A stretch of DNA of 64,000 nt from Dyadobacter flavalbus (GTDB lineage Bacteria > Bacteroidota > Bacteroidia > Cytophagales > Spirosomataceae). Positions 10,138 to 20,700 of the stretch are shown in pieces. The notes under the pieces were generated by a model that was not told the DNA's origin, ran no database searches, and worked only from the letters and a program-made list of their open reading frames with translations. The translations under genes and the position numbers were made by a program. The DNA is taken from positions 1-64,000 of the forward strand of contig NZ_VBSN01000026.1 of the NCBI RefSeq assembly GCF_006149045.1, given 5' to 3'. Numbering within the stretch: position 1 is the stretch's first letter; the number at the start of each line of letters is the position of its first letter.

Positions 10138-10833
10138 ATGAAATACACACACCTTCTTTTGATTATAATACTGCTGAAAGCAACTTTGTGTTATGCGCAA
10201 AAGCAGCCAACTGTAAATGTCGGAATGGATATTGGAGCAGGTATTAAAAGCAATTCGATGGCACCCAGTATTTATTACCATGAAAATTTAAGTGTCAGGG
10301 GCTTACAATGGCTTCAGTTTGGCATAGGGATCAGAGCTGGAGGTTATTACACCGGAGCAACGGATTTGCTTTCAACCAATGATGCCATTTCCAGCGATAC
10401 GCTCATGTACAACCGTGTTTCTGCAAATACAATCAGTTTCGTGGCCGGAATGAACCTGAGGTTCTGGAAATTAAACCTTGGATTCAATACCGATCTGGTT
10501 AATCTTGCTTTCGGGGAACGGCGAAGCGGATTTTATTTAAAAAGACACTTGCCTGCAGATAGTGTCACGCATTATAACCAGTTTGTTCCCACCATTCCGG
10601 CAGTGTTTAACTTTATGCCTGTTGCCACACCTAATCAGAATGGTATTTCGGAGGTATATACCAGAATTTGGCTGTCCAGAAAGATCGGTCTGAAACTGGC
10701 GTACCTTTTTGGCCGGCAAACGTACACAACGAGGATCAACAAAAAATCACAGATTGTACTGGATAATGGCCAGAGGCGTTTTTCAACAGTTTATAAAATG
10801 CCTTATTTGGCCCTTTGCTTTTCACTTTTATGA
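10138..10833 (+). CDS. outer membrane beta-barrel protein, uncharacterised
   Basis: 231 aa from the ATG at 10138, which gives a clean signal peptide (MKYTHLLLIIILLKATLCYA|Q). The mature part alternates glycine/aromatic strands (GMDIGAGI, WLQFGIGIRAGGYY, WKLNLGFNTDLV, KIGLKLAYLFGRQ) and ends with MPYLALCFSLL, typical of small outer membrane barrels of Bacteroidota. The gene converges on the sugar isomerase gene and shares its terminator. Function unknown. Confidence 0.7.
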   Translation: MKYTHLLLIIILLKATLCYAQKQPTVNVGMDIGAGIKSNSMAPSIYYHENLSVRGLQWLQFGIGIRAGGYYTGATDLLSTNDAISSDTLMYNRVSANTISFVAGMNLRFWKLNLGFNTDLVNLAFGERRSGFYLKRHLPADSVTHYNQFVPTIPAVFNFMPVATPNQNGISEVYTRIWLSRKIGLKLAYLFGRQTYTTRINKKSQIVLDNGQRRFSTVYKMPYLALCFSLL

Positions 10834-10846
10834 TTGAACTGGTTAA

Positions 10847-10881
10847 CTGTTAGCTGTTGGCTTATAGCCAACAGCTAACAG
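10847..10881. terminator. bidirectional hairpin terminator
   Basis: A perfect 15-bp stem (CTGTTAGCTGTTGGC and its complement) with a 5-nt loop sits in the 51-bp gap between the convergent genes ending at 10833 (+) and 10885 (-). Confidence 0.8.
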
Positions 10882-10884
10882 CCA

Positions 10885-11820
10885 CTAAACATCCATTTTA
10901 ATCAGATTCTGATAACAGGTTGCGACACTTTCCATGGAAGGTGCAAGGTCATATTCTACAAAAAAACTCTGCATGCCGGCGATCTTGGCAGCCTCAAAAA
11001 TCCGCTTGAACTCCACGATGCCGTTGCCGACTTCTGTAATTGTCTGCAAATCCTTTTTGATGTCTTTTACATGCCACAAAGGAAAACGTCCGGGATGTTC
11101 TTTAAATAAAGCAACCGGATCTTTTCCGGCTTTCGTAGCCCATGCAAGGTCCAGCTCCATTTTTACAAGGTCCTTGTCCGTTTGCGAAAGCACCAGTTCA
11201 TAAGGTGTTTTCCCGCCATCGACAGGGTCAAATTCAGTTGCATGATTGTGATATGCAAAGCCGATGCCTGCTTTCTTGCTTGCTTCGCCCGTTTTCTGAA
11301 AAACCTCAATGGATTTTTTAATTTCGTCCGTTGTGCCGACCGGCGTACTGGCACAAACCAGATAACTCAGTCCGCCTTCCGCCGCATTGTCAACAAGCTG
11401 CTGATAATTATCCCGCAGATTCAGGGTTGGCGGAATACTAATTGGTTTCCCGTTTGCTCCGGTTGGCAGTTTGCCGCCAGCCGGCATTTTAAACGGTGCG
11501 CCAAGGGCATGGTGCGCACGCCATTTCAATCCCATATCTTCAAGAAGGCTTTTAAATTCCTTTGGTTTGTAACCATAATAACCTTCACGCATACTGAATG
11601 CCGATTCAATTTCCTTGTAACCGATCTTTGCAATCTGTTCAAGTGTGCCTTTCGGATCTTTATTCATTTTTTCAAAAACAGTGAAAAGCTGAATCCCGAC
11701 AGGCTTTTTATCCTTGAACAGTTCATCTAATTCCGAGCCTTGTGATAAATAGGGGAGAGCAATTCCGCCAGCAAGCAGTGCACCTGCTTTTTTAATAAAA
11801 TGTCTTCTGTTATTTTCCAT
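10885..11820 (-). CDS. TAT-exported sugar phosphate isomerase/epimerase (xylose-isomerase-like TIM barrel)
   Basis: 311 aa. The N-terminus NNRRHFIKKAGALLAGG is a twin-arginine signal. The body matches the AP endonuclease 2 / xylose isomerase-like TIM barrel: GIQLFTVFEKM, IGYKEIESA, FAYHNHATEF, KMELDLAW, PLWHVKD and SFFVEYD carry the expected His, Glu and Asp metal ligands. It lies 26 bp downstream of the PQQ-type dehydrogenase gene on the same strand, so the two likely form an operon that processes sugars in the periplasm. Substrate not determinable from sequence. Confidence 0.85.
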   Translation of the reverse strand: MENNRRHFIKKAGALLAGGIALPYLSQGSELDELFKDKKPVGIQLFTVFEKMNKDPKGTLEQIAKIGYKEIESAFSMREGYYGYKPKEFKSLLEDMGLKWRAHHALGAPFKMPAGGKLPTGANGKPISIPPTLNLRDNYQQLVDNAAEGGLSYLVCASTPVGTTDEIKKSIEVFQKTGEASKKAGIGFAYHNHATEFDPVDGGKTPYELVLSQTDKDLVKMELDLAWATKAGKDPVALFKEHPGRFPLWHVKDIKKDLQTITEVGNGIVEFKRIFEAAKIAGMQSFFVEYDLAPSMESVATCYQNLIKMDV

Positions 11821-11846
11821 TGCAGTGGGAAATTGAATGCGTTTGT

Positions 11847-14699
11847 TTATTTCTGTGAATCCGAAGCCTGCACGAAATTGATTTTGGAGAATGACAGCAG
11901 CGGTTGAATGGCCTTGGCTTCATCATTTTTGAAAACAAAATAAAGGTCATGTTTCCCCTTTACATCCTTCAGATCAATAACAACAGGCGGTCTGGCAAAC
12001 GGATTCCGCTGCTTGGGCGTTTCTCCCGGCTTGGCATTTTTCTTTTCACTTTCCATTTCTGCCATTACTTTGGCTATGTCTACTTCGGGTGCAATTTCCA
12101 CTTTCTGCTGACCTGCAATTTCTCCGGTAGGAGAGTCGAGCCTTATTTCTATGGTTCCGCCCACGCTGCCTTCGCGTTTCTGTGCGGAAGCATTGAGTGA
12201 AAGCTGACTTATGTTGGTCAGGTCAATGTTTTTGAAGCCCAGATAACTGTTATCAAATGCAACCACGCTGAAACCCAGTCCGGCAACGCCGAGTGCTTTC
12301 AGTTCGGCCCCTTTTACAACAGATGCTTCGGCTGCATTCATTTCCGGGCTTCGCAGGACGATCATTTCTTCGGAAGTCTGCGCCGGAATAGCCTTTGAAC
12401 CGTTTGTTGCACGATCCGTATAAGCTGCCCGGATCAGGACTGAGCCGTTTCCATTATCGCCGTTCGGGATTTTAGGTGTAAATTCTCCTTTTACGGGTAA
12501 AGTGCTGAGCGTTTTGTCCGTACTGTTCAGAATGTATCTGACAATTACTTCCGCATCGGCAACAGGCAATGCAGGGTGCGCAGGCATGGCCACTTCGCCC
12601 CATACGCCGGCCCCGCCTTTCAGTACTTTACTTACAAGGTAATCCATTGAACCCGGCTGACTTTTGTATTTGTTCGAAACATCTGCAAAAGCAGGCCCAA
12701 CCGATTTGGTATTAAGCTGATGACAAACCTTGCAGTCACTTTTGTTGATCAATGCCTGTGCAACGGCAAACTGCGTCGAGGCATCCACGCTTCGCTGACC
12801 CTGGATTACTTCTGCATAATCAAATCCATCGGACGTATAATCAATGCTGACTGCGATCTGCTCCGGCTTTATCTTTCCGTCTGCAAGGCTTCCGTCTTCC
12901 TTGTCGCTTACATTAACGGCATACTGGATGGGCTTTCCGGGAAAGAAAAATGTCCTGTTGTCTGAAAGGTCGACAGTAACCTGTGGTGGTTCGTTGCCGG
13001 CAACTATCTTGAGAGACTGGCTGTTGCTTGCACCTTTGGCATCGGTAACATGGAGCGTGGCCATGTAAACGCCGGGTTTGTCAAAAGTAACGCTGGGATT
13101 TGCTGTATTGAATGATTTGGTGACATTGCCGGGACCTGTTACTTTCCAGTTGTATCTGAGCACATCTCCGTCATAATCCCTGGTTCCTTCGGACGATAAT
13201 TTGGCCTGAAACGGAACAGTTCCTCCTTTTTTGTCCGTTGCAACCTGCACGACGGGTTTTCTGTTTCCGCCGTTGTATTCAATCCGGACAAGACGGGAAT
13301 TATCGCTTTTACGGAACCAGTTGCTGCCATATTCCAGAATGTAAAGGTCTCCGTCCGGACCAAACTTGATATCAATTGGCTGCACCGGATGATATGCCGG
13401 CATGACACGTTCCATGGATTCATAATCCCCGTTTTCCTTCATGGAAACAGCCATGATCCAGCCGCGTGAAAAGTCGGCCATGATCCATTTGTTTTCATAA
13501 TAGGCAGGCCAAGGGCGTTTCGGGTTTTTAAAATCGGATTTATGAAATATAGGTCCGCCCGTAGCACTTCGCGAGCCGGAACCCACCAGAGGGAATTTCT
13601 CCGAGACGCCGTATGGATAATAAATAAAGGTCGGCTCCGTTGGCGGAAGTTCCCGTAAGCCGGTATTGTTAGGTGAGGTATTGATAAGGTTTTTAGGATC
13701 TTTTTTAGCAAGCGGTTTATTGGCTGCATAGTCATAAACCGGAAAAGCCTGATCATCAGCGACAAACCACGGCCACCCGAAATTTCCGGGTTTTCTTGCC
13801 TGATTCATTTCATCGTATCCGCGCGGACCGATTTCCGAATCTTCGCCGGCATCCGGACCGACCTCTCCCCAGTAAACAAATCCTGTTTTGCTGTCAATGG
13901 CAATGCGCCACGGATTTCTGTGACCCATGGAATAAATCTCCGGACGTGTTTTTGCGGTTCCTTTCGGGAAAAGATTGCCTTCCGGAATGGTATAAGTGCC
14001 ATTCGGCTCCGGATGGATTCTCAGGATTTTTCCTCTCAGATCATTTGTATTTCCGGCATGGCCCTGATCGTCCCAGCTGCTGCGGCCTTCACGTTCATCG
14101 GTTTGTGCCGCTTGCTGGTTTCCGGTGTTGTTCCCGACGGTAAGATAAAGATTTCCCGCTTTGTCCCAAGTCATACCGCCGCCGGTATGGCAGCATACTT
14201 CACGCTGTGTTTCTACTTCAATTACAGTCTTTTTGGACGACTCAACCAATTGATCGTCTTTGAATTCCCAGCGCCCGAGCACGTGCTTTTTCTCGGTCGG
14301 ATGCGCATAGTAAAGGTAAATCCAGTGATTGGTTTCATAATTCGGATCCAGCGTAAGTCCCATCAGCCCTTCTTCGGCTTCTCTTACAACACCTTCCGCA
14401 CTTGTGTATTTTGTATTGACCGGAATCTCGGCAATCAGATCAGTGGTTTTGGTGACCGGATTGTACTTCTTAAGCGCTCCTTTTCTTTCGATTATCAAAG
14501 CGGAGCCGTCTTTAAGAACTTCAAAAACCATAGGTTCGTCAAGGTTTTCGGCAATTACCACAGGCGTAAATCTGCTTTCGTCAGGCTTGGGCGTGGTGTC
14601 CTGTAAAGTAAATGACATAAGAAATGAAACAGTCAGGATGTTCACTGCACATTTGAAAGTCAGAATGATTTTTTGCCGGAAAGTATAAGTATTTATCAT
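11847..14699 (-). CDS. PQQ-dependent sugar dehydrogenase fused to PKD, cytochrome c and CBM-like domains
   Basis: 950 aa from the ATG at 14699. The open frame extends 38 codons further, but only the 14699 start gives a sensible signal region (MINTYTFRQKIILTF...FLMSFTLQ). Order: glucose/sorbosone dehydrogenase-type propeller (about 40-460, with GLMGLTLDPNYE, GHRNPWRIAID, GNFGWPWF), PKD domain (about 480-560; RYNWKVTGPG, PGVYMATLHVTDA), cytochrome c domain with the CKVCH haem site, and a C-terminal CBM6-like beta domain (KHDLYFVFKND). The fusion suggests periplasmic oxidation of a carbohydrate with electrons passed to the attached haem (inference). Probable operon with the downstream isomerase. 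Confidence 0.85.
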   Translation of the reverse strand: MINTYTFRQKIILTFKCAVNILTVSFLMSFTLQDTTPKPDESRFTPVVIAENLDEPMVFEVLKDGSALIIERKGALKKYNPVTKTTDLIAEIPVNTKYTSAEGVVREAEEGLMGLTLDPNYETNHWIYLYYAHPTEKKHVLGRWEFKDDQLVESSKKTVIEVETQREVCCHTGGGMTWDKAGNLYLTVGNNTGNQQAAQTDEREGRSSWDDQGHAGNTNDLRGKILRIHPEPNGTYTIPEGNLFPKGTAKTRPEIYSMGHRNPWRIAIDSKTGFVYWGEVGPDAGEDSEIGPRGYDEMNQARKPGNFGWPWFVADDQAFPVYDYAANKPLAKKDPKNLINTSPNNTGLRELPPTEPTFIYYPYGVSEKFPLVGSGSRSATGGPIFHKSDFKNPKRPWPAYYENKWIMADFSRGWIMAVSMKENGDYESMERVMPAYHPVQPIDIKFGPDGDLYILEYGSNWFRKSDNSRLVRIEYNGGNRKPVVQVATDKKGGTVPFQAKLSSEGTRDYDGDVLRYNWKVTGPGNVTKSFNTANPSVTFDKPGVYMATLHVTDAKGASNSQSLKIVAGNEPPQVTVDLSDNRTFFFPGKPIQYAVNVSDKEDGSLADGKIKPEQIAVSIDYTSDGFDYAEVIQGQRSVDASTQFAVAQALINKSDCKVCHQLNTKSVGPAFADVSNKYKSQPGSMDYLVSKVLKGGAGVWGEVAMPAHPALPVADAEVIVRYILNSTDKTLSTLPVKGEFTPKIPNGDNGNGSVLIRAAYTDRATNGSKAIPAQTSEEMIVLRSPEMNAAEASVVKGAELKALGVAGLGFSVVAFDNSYLGFKNIDLTNISQLSLNASAQKREGSVGGTIEIRLDSPTGEIAGQQKVEIAPEVDIAKVMAEMESEKKNAKPGETPKQRNPFARPPVVIDLKDVKGKHDLYFVFKNDEAKAIQPLLSFSKINFVQASDSQK

Positions 14700-14958
14700 T
14701 AGTAACGGTTTATTGTATATAACAAATAATAATATTAAAAGAAAAAATTGATAATAGAAAAGATTAAACAAGCCAAAATGGCCAGTTATGTTATTTTCAT
14801 GTATTAGTACCAAAATTCACAGAATAGTGAAATGTTGAAAGTATTTTCAGCAGGAAAATTTCCTTTGCCTGCTATAAAGGCTTTTGATATTTGTTGTTTG
14901 GAAATTAGTATTGCGGTTATTTCATCAGCTTGCTTTTACAACTTTAAACCGGATCAAA

Positions 14959-15390
14959 ATGAAAACCGAGCGTAACCTGAACAGGTTTTTGGAAGCACAA
15001 AACCGCGATTATCCACAGGCATTGGCTGAAATGAAAAGCGGAAGAAAGCGAAGTCACTGGATCTGGTATATTTTCCCTCAGATACACGGGCTGGGTTTCA
15101 GTTCCACGTCTGAATTTTATGCCATCACAAATCTGAATGAAGCAAAAGATTACCTGCAGCATCCGGTTTTGGGAAGCAGGCTGATTGAAATTACAAAGGC
15201 AGTACTTGCACTCAGCGGCAAAACAGCCAACCAGATCATGGGAAGTCCGGATGATCTGAAACTGAAATCCTGTATGACTTTATTCAGTTTGCTGGAAAAT
15301 ACGGATCCGGTTTTTCAGGCAGTTCTGGACAAATATTTCAACGGCATGCAGGATCAGAAAACGCTGGCCATTATAAAAAGTGAAAGTTAG
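14959..15390 (+). CDS. DUF1810 family protein
   Basis: 143 aa from the ATG at 14959 (MKTERNLNRFLEAQNRDYPQ). The open frame extends 25 codons upstream but those lie before the conserved domain. Family hallmarks are the RSHWIWYIFPQIHGLG motif, SRLIEIT and the KLKSCMTLF stretch. DUF1810 proteins are small and cytosolic; some relate to NADAR-like folds, but I do not claim an activity. Monocistronic, convergent with the next gene and sharing a hairpin. Confidence 0.85.
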   Translation: MKTERNLNRFLEAQNRDYPQALAEMKSGRKRSHWIWYIFPQIHGLGFSSTSEFYAITNLNEAKDYLQHPVLGSRLIEITKAVLALSGKTANQIMGSPDDLKLKSCMTLFSLLENTDPVFQAVLDKYFNGMQDQKTLAIIKSES

Positions 15391-15414
15391 AGTCTCCATT
15401 GTACCGTATTAAAA

Positions 15415-15441
15415 ATTTCCTGAAACCAAGTTTCAGGAAAT
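15415..15441. terminator. bidirectional hairpin terminator
   Basis: A perfect 12-bp stem (ATTTCCTGAAAC / GTTTCAGGAAAT) with a 3-nt loop between convergent genes ending at 15390 (+) and 15472 (-). Confidence 0.75.
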
Positions 15442-15471
15442 CTGAATTTCAGCAGCTGTTCCGGATTTGAA

Positions 15472-16131
15472 TCACGAATTTGCGAGTGCCACAATGTCTT
15501 TTACTTCCAGTATTTTTTTAGAATAACCTTTGCCTGCTGCCTTGATCATGGTTTGCCCTACTTCCTGTAATGTACAGAAACCGGCCGGGAACAACTTGCG
15601 GCCAACAGGATAAAACCAGAAAATAAGCTTGTAATAGGATTTTATATTTTTCTGTCCCGGCGTTGCTTTCATAAAGCCCGGGCGGAACATGTATGCATTT
15701 TTAAACAAATGCAATAGTGCATTTTCAGTAGCGCCTTTTACGCGTGCCCACGCAATACTTCCCTGTTCACTGCTGTCGGTACCCGCGCCTGTAACGTAGC
15801 AGAAAGTCATTTCCGGATTAAGTCTGGCCAGTACTTGTCCAAAATTCAGCGTGAGGTCGTAAGTAATGCGTCTGTATTCTTCGTTGCTTATGCCGACTGA
15901 CGATATTCCCAAGCAGAAAAAGCAGGCATTGTACCCGGCAAGCTGCGTTTCGACAGGAGCAAGGTTGAAAAAATCAGAATGAATGATTTCCTTCAGCTTC
16001 GGATGCGTTATGCCTCCGGGCTTCCGGTTGATGACAAGAACCTTTTCCACATCCGGATGATTCAGGCATTCCAGCAAAACGCCTTCGCCGACCATGCCCG
16101 TCGCTCCTGTGATTATTGCATTGATTTTCAT
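15472..16131 (-). CDS. NAD(P)-binding epimerase/short-chain oxidoreductase-like protein
   Basis: 219 aa. A Rossmann start AIITGATGMVGEGVLLECL contains the GxxGxxG dinucleotide motif, followed by VLVINRKPGG at the end of strand 2. Further family features are FFCLGISSVG, YVTGAGTDSSEQG and the YMFRPGFM stretch seen in HTATIP2/NAD(P)H-binding-like epimerases. No signal peptide; cytosolic. Substrate unknown. Monocistronic. Confidence 0.8.
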   Translation of the reverse strand: MKINAIITGATGMVGEGVLLECLNHPDVEKVLVINRKPGGITHPKLKEIIHSDFFNLAPVETQLAGYNACFFCLGISSVGISNEEYRRITYDLTLNFGQVLARLNPEMTFCYVTGAGTDSSEQGSIAWARVKGATENALLHLFKNAYMFRPGFMKATPGQKNIKSYYKLIFWFYPVGRKLFPAGFCTLQEVGQTMIKAAGKGYSKKILEVKDIVALANS

Positions 16132-16326
16132 AGAAATATTGTTGAGTGCCTGCGCCCGGCTTTGTAAGGTCAGAACTTTAAAATTACAAGAGCCGGTATT
16201 CAGTTTCAGGCTTTTTTACATCCGTATGCCTGTAAGGTATTAAATATTCCGTCCATTTTAAAGAAGTTGAATTCTTGTAAATGTCATTTGTTTCCAGGCT
16301 GGCGCAAGGTTGGTTTTGATTCGGGG

Positions 16327-16370
16327 ATAAACGTCAAAAGCAGGACATATGCCCTGCTTTTGACGTTTAT
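16327..16370 (-). terminator. hairpin terminator of the phosphodiesterase gene
   Basis: An 18-bp perfect stem (ATAAACGTCAAAAGCAGG and complement) with an 8-nt loop, 16 bp beyond the stop at 16386 on the minus strand. Confidence 0.8.
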
Positions 16371-16385
16371 TGATCATTACGGTTA

Positions 16386-17735
16386 CTATTTGTCAGCAGT
16401 CAGCAATCCGGGATAAAGTGTTCCCTCAGCCGAAGGAAACGGCATATTCAGCAGTTTCGCAACAAGCGGAGCAATATCCTGCAGACCCATTTCCGGAATT
16501 ACGGCGCCTTGCCTGATGCCTTTGCCAAACACGACAAAACCCGTTTGTATTTCCTTGAAGTCAGGAAAAAACCCGTGTGTGCCGCCGCTTGCCGAACGTA
16601 CAAGCTCGCCAGTCGCAGCACTGCTGATCGTGAAGCCTTGTTTCGGGGCGAGTGCAAGCGCGGCAGTCGGATCGGCTCCGATCATGTCCAGCGCAGTCCG
16701 GTCTTTCACTTCAAACATGTTTTTTTCCGAAGCAGAAAGTTTGGTCAATGCAGCTTTTACTTTTTCCAGTGTCTGCGTGTCGTTTTTGTCCTTCAGATGC
16801 AGGAACGCAGCGCCGCCGGAACCATGAAAATAAGCTTTCCAGTCTGCTTTGTTTGCCGGATCATACAAGCCTTCTTTTGCAAGGAGCACGTTAGGCGCAA
16901 TAGCCGAATGAATATCTACAAAACCGTGGTCTCCGGTAACAATAACCGTCGTATTATCCTTGATACCTGCCTTGTCAATTGCTTCCAGGATTGTCTTCAC
17001 ACCGCCGTCCACACTGCTCAGCGCCGCACGGACCTTGTCTCCGTCGCGTCCCTGCTCGTGCTCGAAATGGTCCAGCGCAACAAGGTGAACAGCCAGAAAT
17101 GCCGGTTTGTACTTACGGATGATGTAGCCGCTCATACGTGACAAATTGGCATCAATGCCGAGATAATCCCCGTCAAAGTCGATTTCTTCCAGCTGGCCGG
17201 TTGCCTGCTGCTGCACTTCCTCGAAAAAGCCTTTTGGCGAAGCATTTTCTGAAAGTGCATGCATCATATCGCGCTTGCCACCCTTTGTTTTGGGCAAATA
17301 CCAGAATTCCGGAATATTATAATCGGCCGGACCGCCTACCGAAACCGGCCAGAATACGGATGCCGTTCTTAATCCCTGTGCCTTTGCCGCACTGAAAATA
17401 GTCGGGGCCTTAATCGTTTTGTAATCCCATATCCATTTTCCGGTAACTTCCAGTGGCTCAGGCGGCGTATTGTAATGTACGCCGTGCTTTGCAGGTTTTA
17501 CGCCGGTGATCATTGTCGTATGCGAAGGATAAGTGACAGTCGGGAACACGCCGGTTACGCCGTCTGCGTAGGCGCCTGTCTGCATGGCCTGCCGCAGATT
17601 CACCATTGACCACGAAGGATCTTTGTAAAACTCGGGCCGGAGTCCGTCGATGCTGATCAGGATCACGTGTCTTTCCTGAGCAATGGAAGCACAGGAAAGT
17701 GCCATAAGCAGGAATGAAAAAACGACTTTACGCAT
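16386..17735 (-). CDS. type I phosphodiesterase/nucleotide pyrophosphatase (alkaline phosphatase superfamily)
   Basis: 449 aa from the ATG at 17735, which opens a signal peptide (MRKVVFSFLLMALSCASIAQ). Longer in-frame starts at 17762 and 17786 abut or overlap the TonB receptor gene and would bury that signal. Active-site motifs of the ENPP/type I phosphodiesterase family are visible: ISIDGLRPEF (metal Asp), TVTYPSHTTMITG (nucleophilic Thr), AVHLVALDHFEHEQG and TVIVTGDHGF. It sits 28 bp downstream of the TonB receptor on the same strand, so a coupled uptake and phosphoester-cleavage pair is likely. Secreted or periplasmic. Confidence 0.85.
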   Translation of the reverse strand: MRKVVFSFLLMALSCASIAQERHVILISIDGLRPEFYKDPSWSMVNLRQAMQTGAYADGVTGVFPTVTYPSHTTMITGVKPAKHGVHYNTPPEPLEVTGKWIWDYKTIKAPTIFSAAKAQGLRTASVFWPVSVGGPADYNIPEFWYLPKTKGGKRDMMHALSENASPKGFFEEVQQQATGQLEEIDFDGDYLGIDANLSRMSGYIIRKYKPAFLAVHLVALDHFEHEQGRDGDKVRAALSSVDGGVKTILEAIDKAGIKDNTTVIVTGDHGFVDIHSAIAPNVLLAKEGLYDPANKADWKAYFHGSGGAAFLHLKDKNDTQTLEKVKAALTKLSASEKNMFEVKDRTALDMIGADPTAALALAPKQGFTISSAATGELVRSASGGTHGFFPDFKEIQTGFVVFGKGIRQGAVIPEMGLQDIAPLVAKLLNMPFPSAEGTLYPGLLTADK

Positions 17736-17763
17736 GTCCGTCCATTTGTTTCTATTTACCATC

Positions 17764-20700
17764 TTAAAAAGCATATCTGAGACCAAGCTGTACCTGATAA
17801 GGGTTTCCGTTCAGGCTGGATACGCCGGCGCCTTTGTTTACATTATATACAAATTCTTCTTTGGTCTTGTCGAAACTGCGGATCGTCAGAAGATTCTGCT
17901 TGCCAAGGTTATTTCCCACACCCCAGTCTTTGTTAAGCATGTTGGCAACATTGAAAATATCAACGGATGCTTCAATGCCATGATTTCTGTAAATCCTGAA
18001 ACGTTTTGCAAGCCTCAGATCGAACACACCGTAAAAGTCATTGACACCGCCGTTGCGCTCAGCCACTTTTCCTGCATTTTCGCGGATGTAGCGTTTGATA
18101 CTTTCTTCAGCTTCAGGATTGTCAAGAATAGCCTGGATTCCCGTACGCAGATATTCCGGTGTGGCGGTATTTGCAGGATTATACACAAAAGCAAGGTCAT
18201 TAGACGATACAAAATCCCCGTTCATATTTCCGCTTACTGCCAGCGTGTAGCGCGTTCCGCCAATTCCTGAGTAACGAAGTCCTACTGTTATGCCCCAGAA
18301 GCTTGGTGCCGTTCCGTAGAATACCACTTTCTGGCGGAACTGATTGTTTGCATACGACATTTTGCTCAGGTCGCGCGGATCGTCCACAACCATCTGGTCG
18401 AGGGTAGCCGTATTGGCCACGTTACCATTGTAAGAAGTATTGTCTTTGGAGTCGTTCCAGGTATAGGAAGCAGTGATTTGTCCGTCACGGAAATAGCGGT
18501 AAGTTCCGTCAATCACAACGGCGTACTGGTTTTTCTTGCCTTCGCTCACCAGTTCCAGTACGCGGCCGACCTGATTTGTTTTACGGCCGTTCAGCCAGTT
18601 TGTAGCACCATTGGTAGCATTGATGCTTGCAGCCGGAACGTACACGCCGCGATTGGCTTCGGCTTCAATTCTGAAGAACGGATCGTCCACCATATTGCGG
18701 TCCAGATACATGTAATTGTTGCGTGCCCATGATGCATATCCGCTTACCCCGATGCGAAGACGGTCGCTGAAAAAGTGGTTGTAAGAAAAGTTAGTCTTGT
18801 AAACCACCGGTACTTTTGCATCCGGACTGTTGGTGTTGATCGTGATCAGCCGCTCAATACCCGGTATGTTAAACAGTTCTGCACCCGGTGCAGTAGACGG
18901 ATCATTGCGGTAGCTCGGGAAATTCGGTGTGGGTACAAGATCGCCCTGAATCTCTACAGAAGCTACTTTGGAACCGTCAAAAAGCATATTGTTCACCATA
19001 GAATACGGGTTGAGTGCCGAGCCGAACACACCCGCACCAAAACGGATTACATCCTTGCTCTGATCGTTGACATCCCACGTAAACTGCACGCGCGGCTGCA
19101 ATTGCAACGTATTGATTTTGTTATCCGTACGTATTCCAAGCTGATCGTAAACGACCTGGCTGAAATTGGCGCGGTTCAGGTAAGTCGTATGATCCAGGCG
19201 AAGACCGGCTGTCATTTCGAGTCCCAGGCCGAGGCGGGTTTCCATTTGTGCATACAAGCCCGAGCTCAGGGAACGTACTTTTTGGCTTTCATCCTCCGAC
19301 ATGTAGATTTCGCGTGCATACCGGTATGGTTTCAGGTTATTGAAGTTTTCAAGACCGGTAAAATAAAAGCGGCCGTTCATTTCGCTTCCGTAGCGCGAAT
19401 GCATCTGGTTGTACATCAGGTCAACGCCGAAAGTAAAGTTGATTTTTCCGGTGTTGTAATAAAAATTATCGACAAGCTGAAGAACATTTCCTTTGAACCA
19501 TTCCGGTGAAAAACGCTGTCCGCCGATCTGAATGGAATTGAAGTAAGTGTTTGTTCCTGAAACGGATTCAACGTTTTCAACAATGGCACGCGGAATGCCT
19601 TGTGCCGGCAGCTCATCGCTCGGAATTACGGCTACGTCTTCATAAAAATGCTGCAATTTGACTTCATTCGTGATTTTCGGACTCAGGATCGTGCGCAATG
19701 ATGCCATGATGCTGTTGTCAAACTTTTTACGGTTGATATAGGATTCATAAAAGTTGATTCCCGAGTTGTCCCCTTCAGAAAGCTTGTCGTCTTCACGTAC
19801 AAAGTTGTTGCGCAGTGTAAGCAGGTTTTTGGAGTTCAGCTGCCAGTCGACACGTGCAAAGATGGCATCCGTACCTTTTCTCTTGTCAAATGCACCGTAC
19901 TGAGGTGCATCCGACATGCCGTACTTGCTGCGCGCAATGGCGCTGAATTCTTCCAGTGTTTCATTAGTAACGCGGTTGGCTGCTATATCGGCGGGCGAAA
20001 GGTTGTTGGCAATGTAAAGCGGACGTGAGTCGGCCTGATGATCCCATGCAACGAAGAAATGCGCCTTGTCGCGGATAATCGGCCCGCCCAGTGAAAATCC
20101 GTACTGATAAGTAGAAAACTGCTGTGTTCTTTTGTTGCCGCGAAGGTCGTAAGGACTCGAAAGCCAGTCGGTTCTGCCGAAAGTGAATGCGCTTCCTGAA
20201 AGCTGGTTTGTTCCCGATTTTGTTACCGTACTGATCGTACCGCCACCGGCGCGGCCCATGGTTACGTCATATTCATTGGTTACAACTTTAAATTCACGGA
20301 TTGCTTCCATGGAAATGGAGTAAGCACTCTGTGTGCTTCCGCCGGCAATGGTACCGCGGGAAGTCATGCCGTCAATCGTGTAATTGGTGGATGATGCCAG
20401 CTGGCCGCCCAGGCTGCTTCCGTTGCTCAGCGGTGAAAGGTCGATGAGAGAAGTAAAATTACGGCCGTTTACGGGCAGCCTTCCGATGTCTCTTGCCGAG
20501 ATCGGTGTGGAAGAGCCGAGCGTCATGACGGTATTTTTAAGAGAACTGGCTTTGATATCAACAGCCTGCAGTTCGGTAGCGTCTGTTTCCAGTGCAAAGT
20601 TGAGCCGCAACTGGTCGCCCTGGTTCAATGCATAGCCGCTTTTTTTCTGCTCTCCGTATCCCACATATGAAACGCTGACGGAATAGGGCGAACCAAGCGG

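Noticed and set aside
11163..14688. Long open frames on the plus strand opposite the isomerase and PQQ dehydrogenase genes
   Set aside because: They are antisense shadows of well-supported genes and have no recognisable domains.
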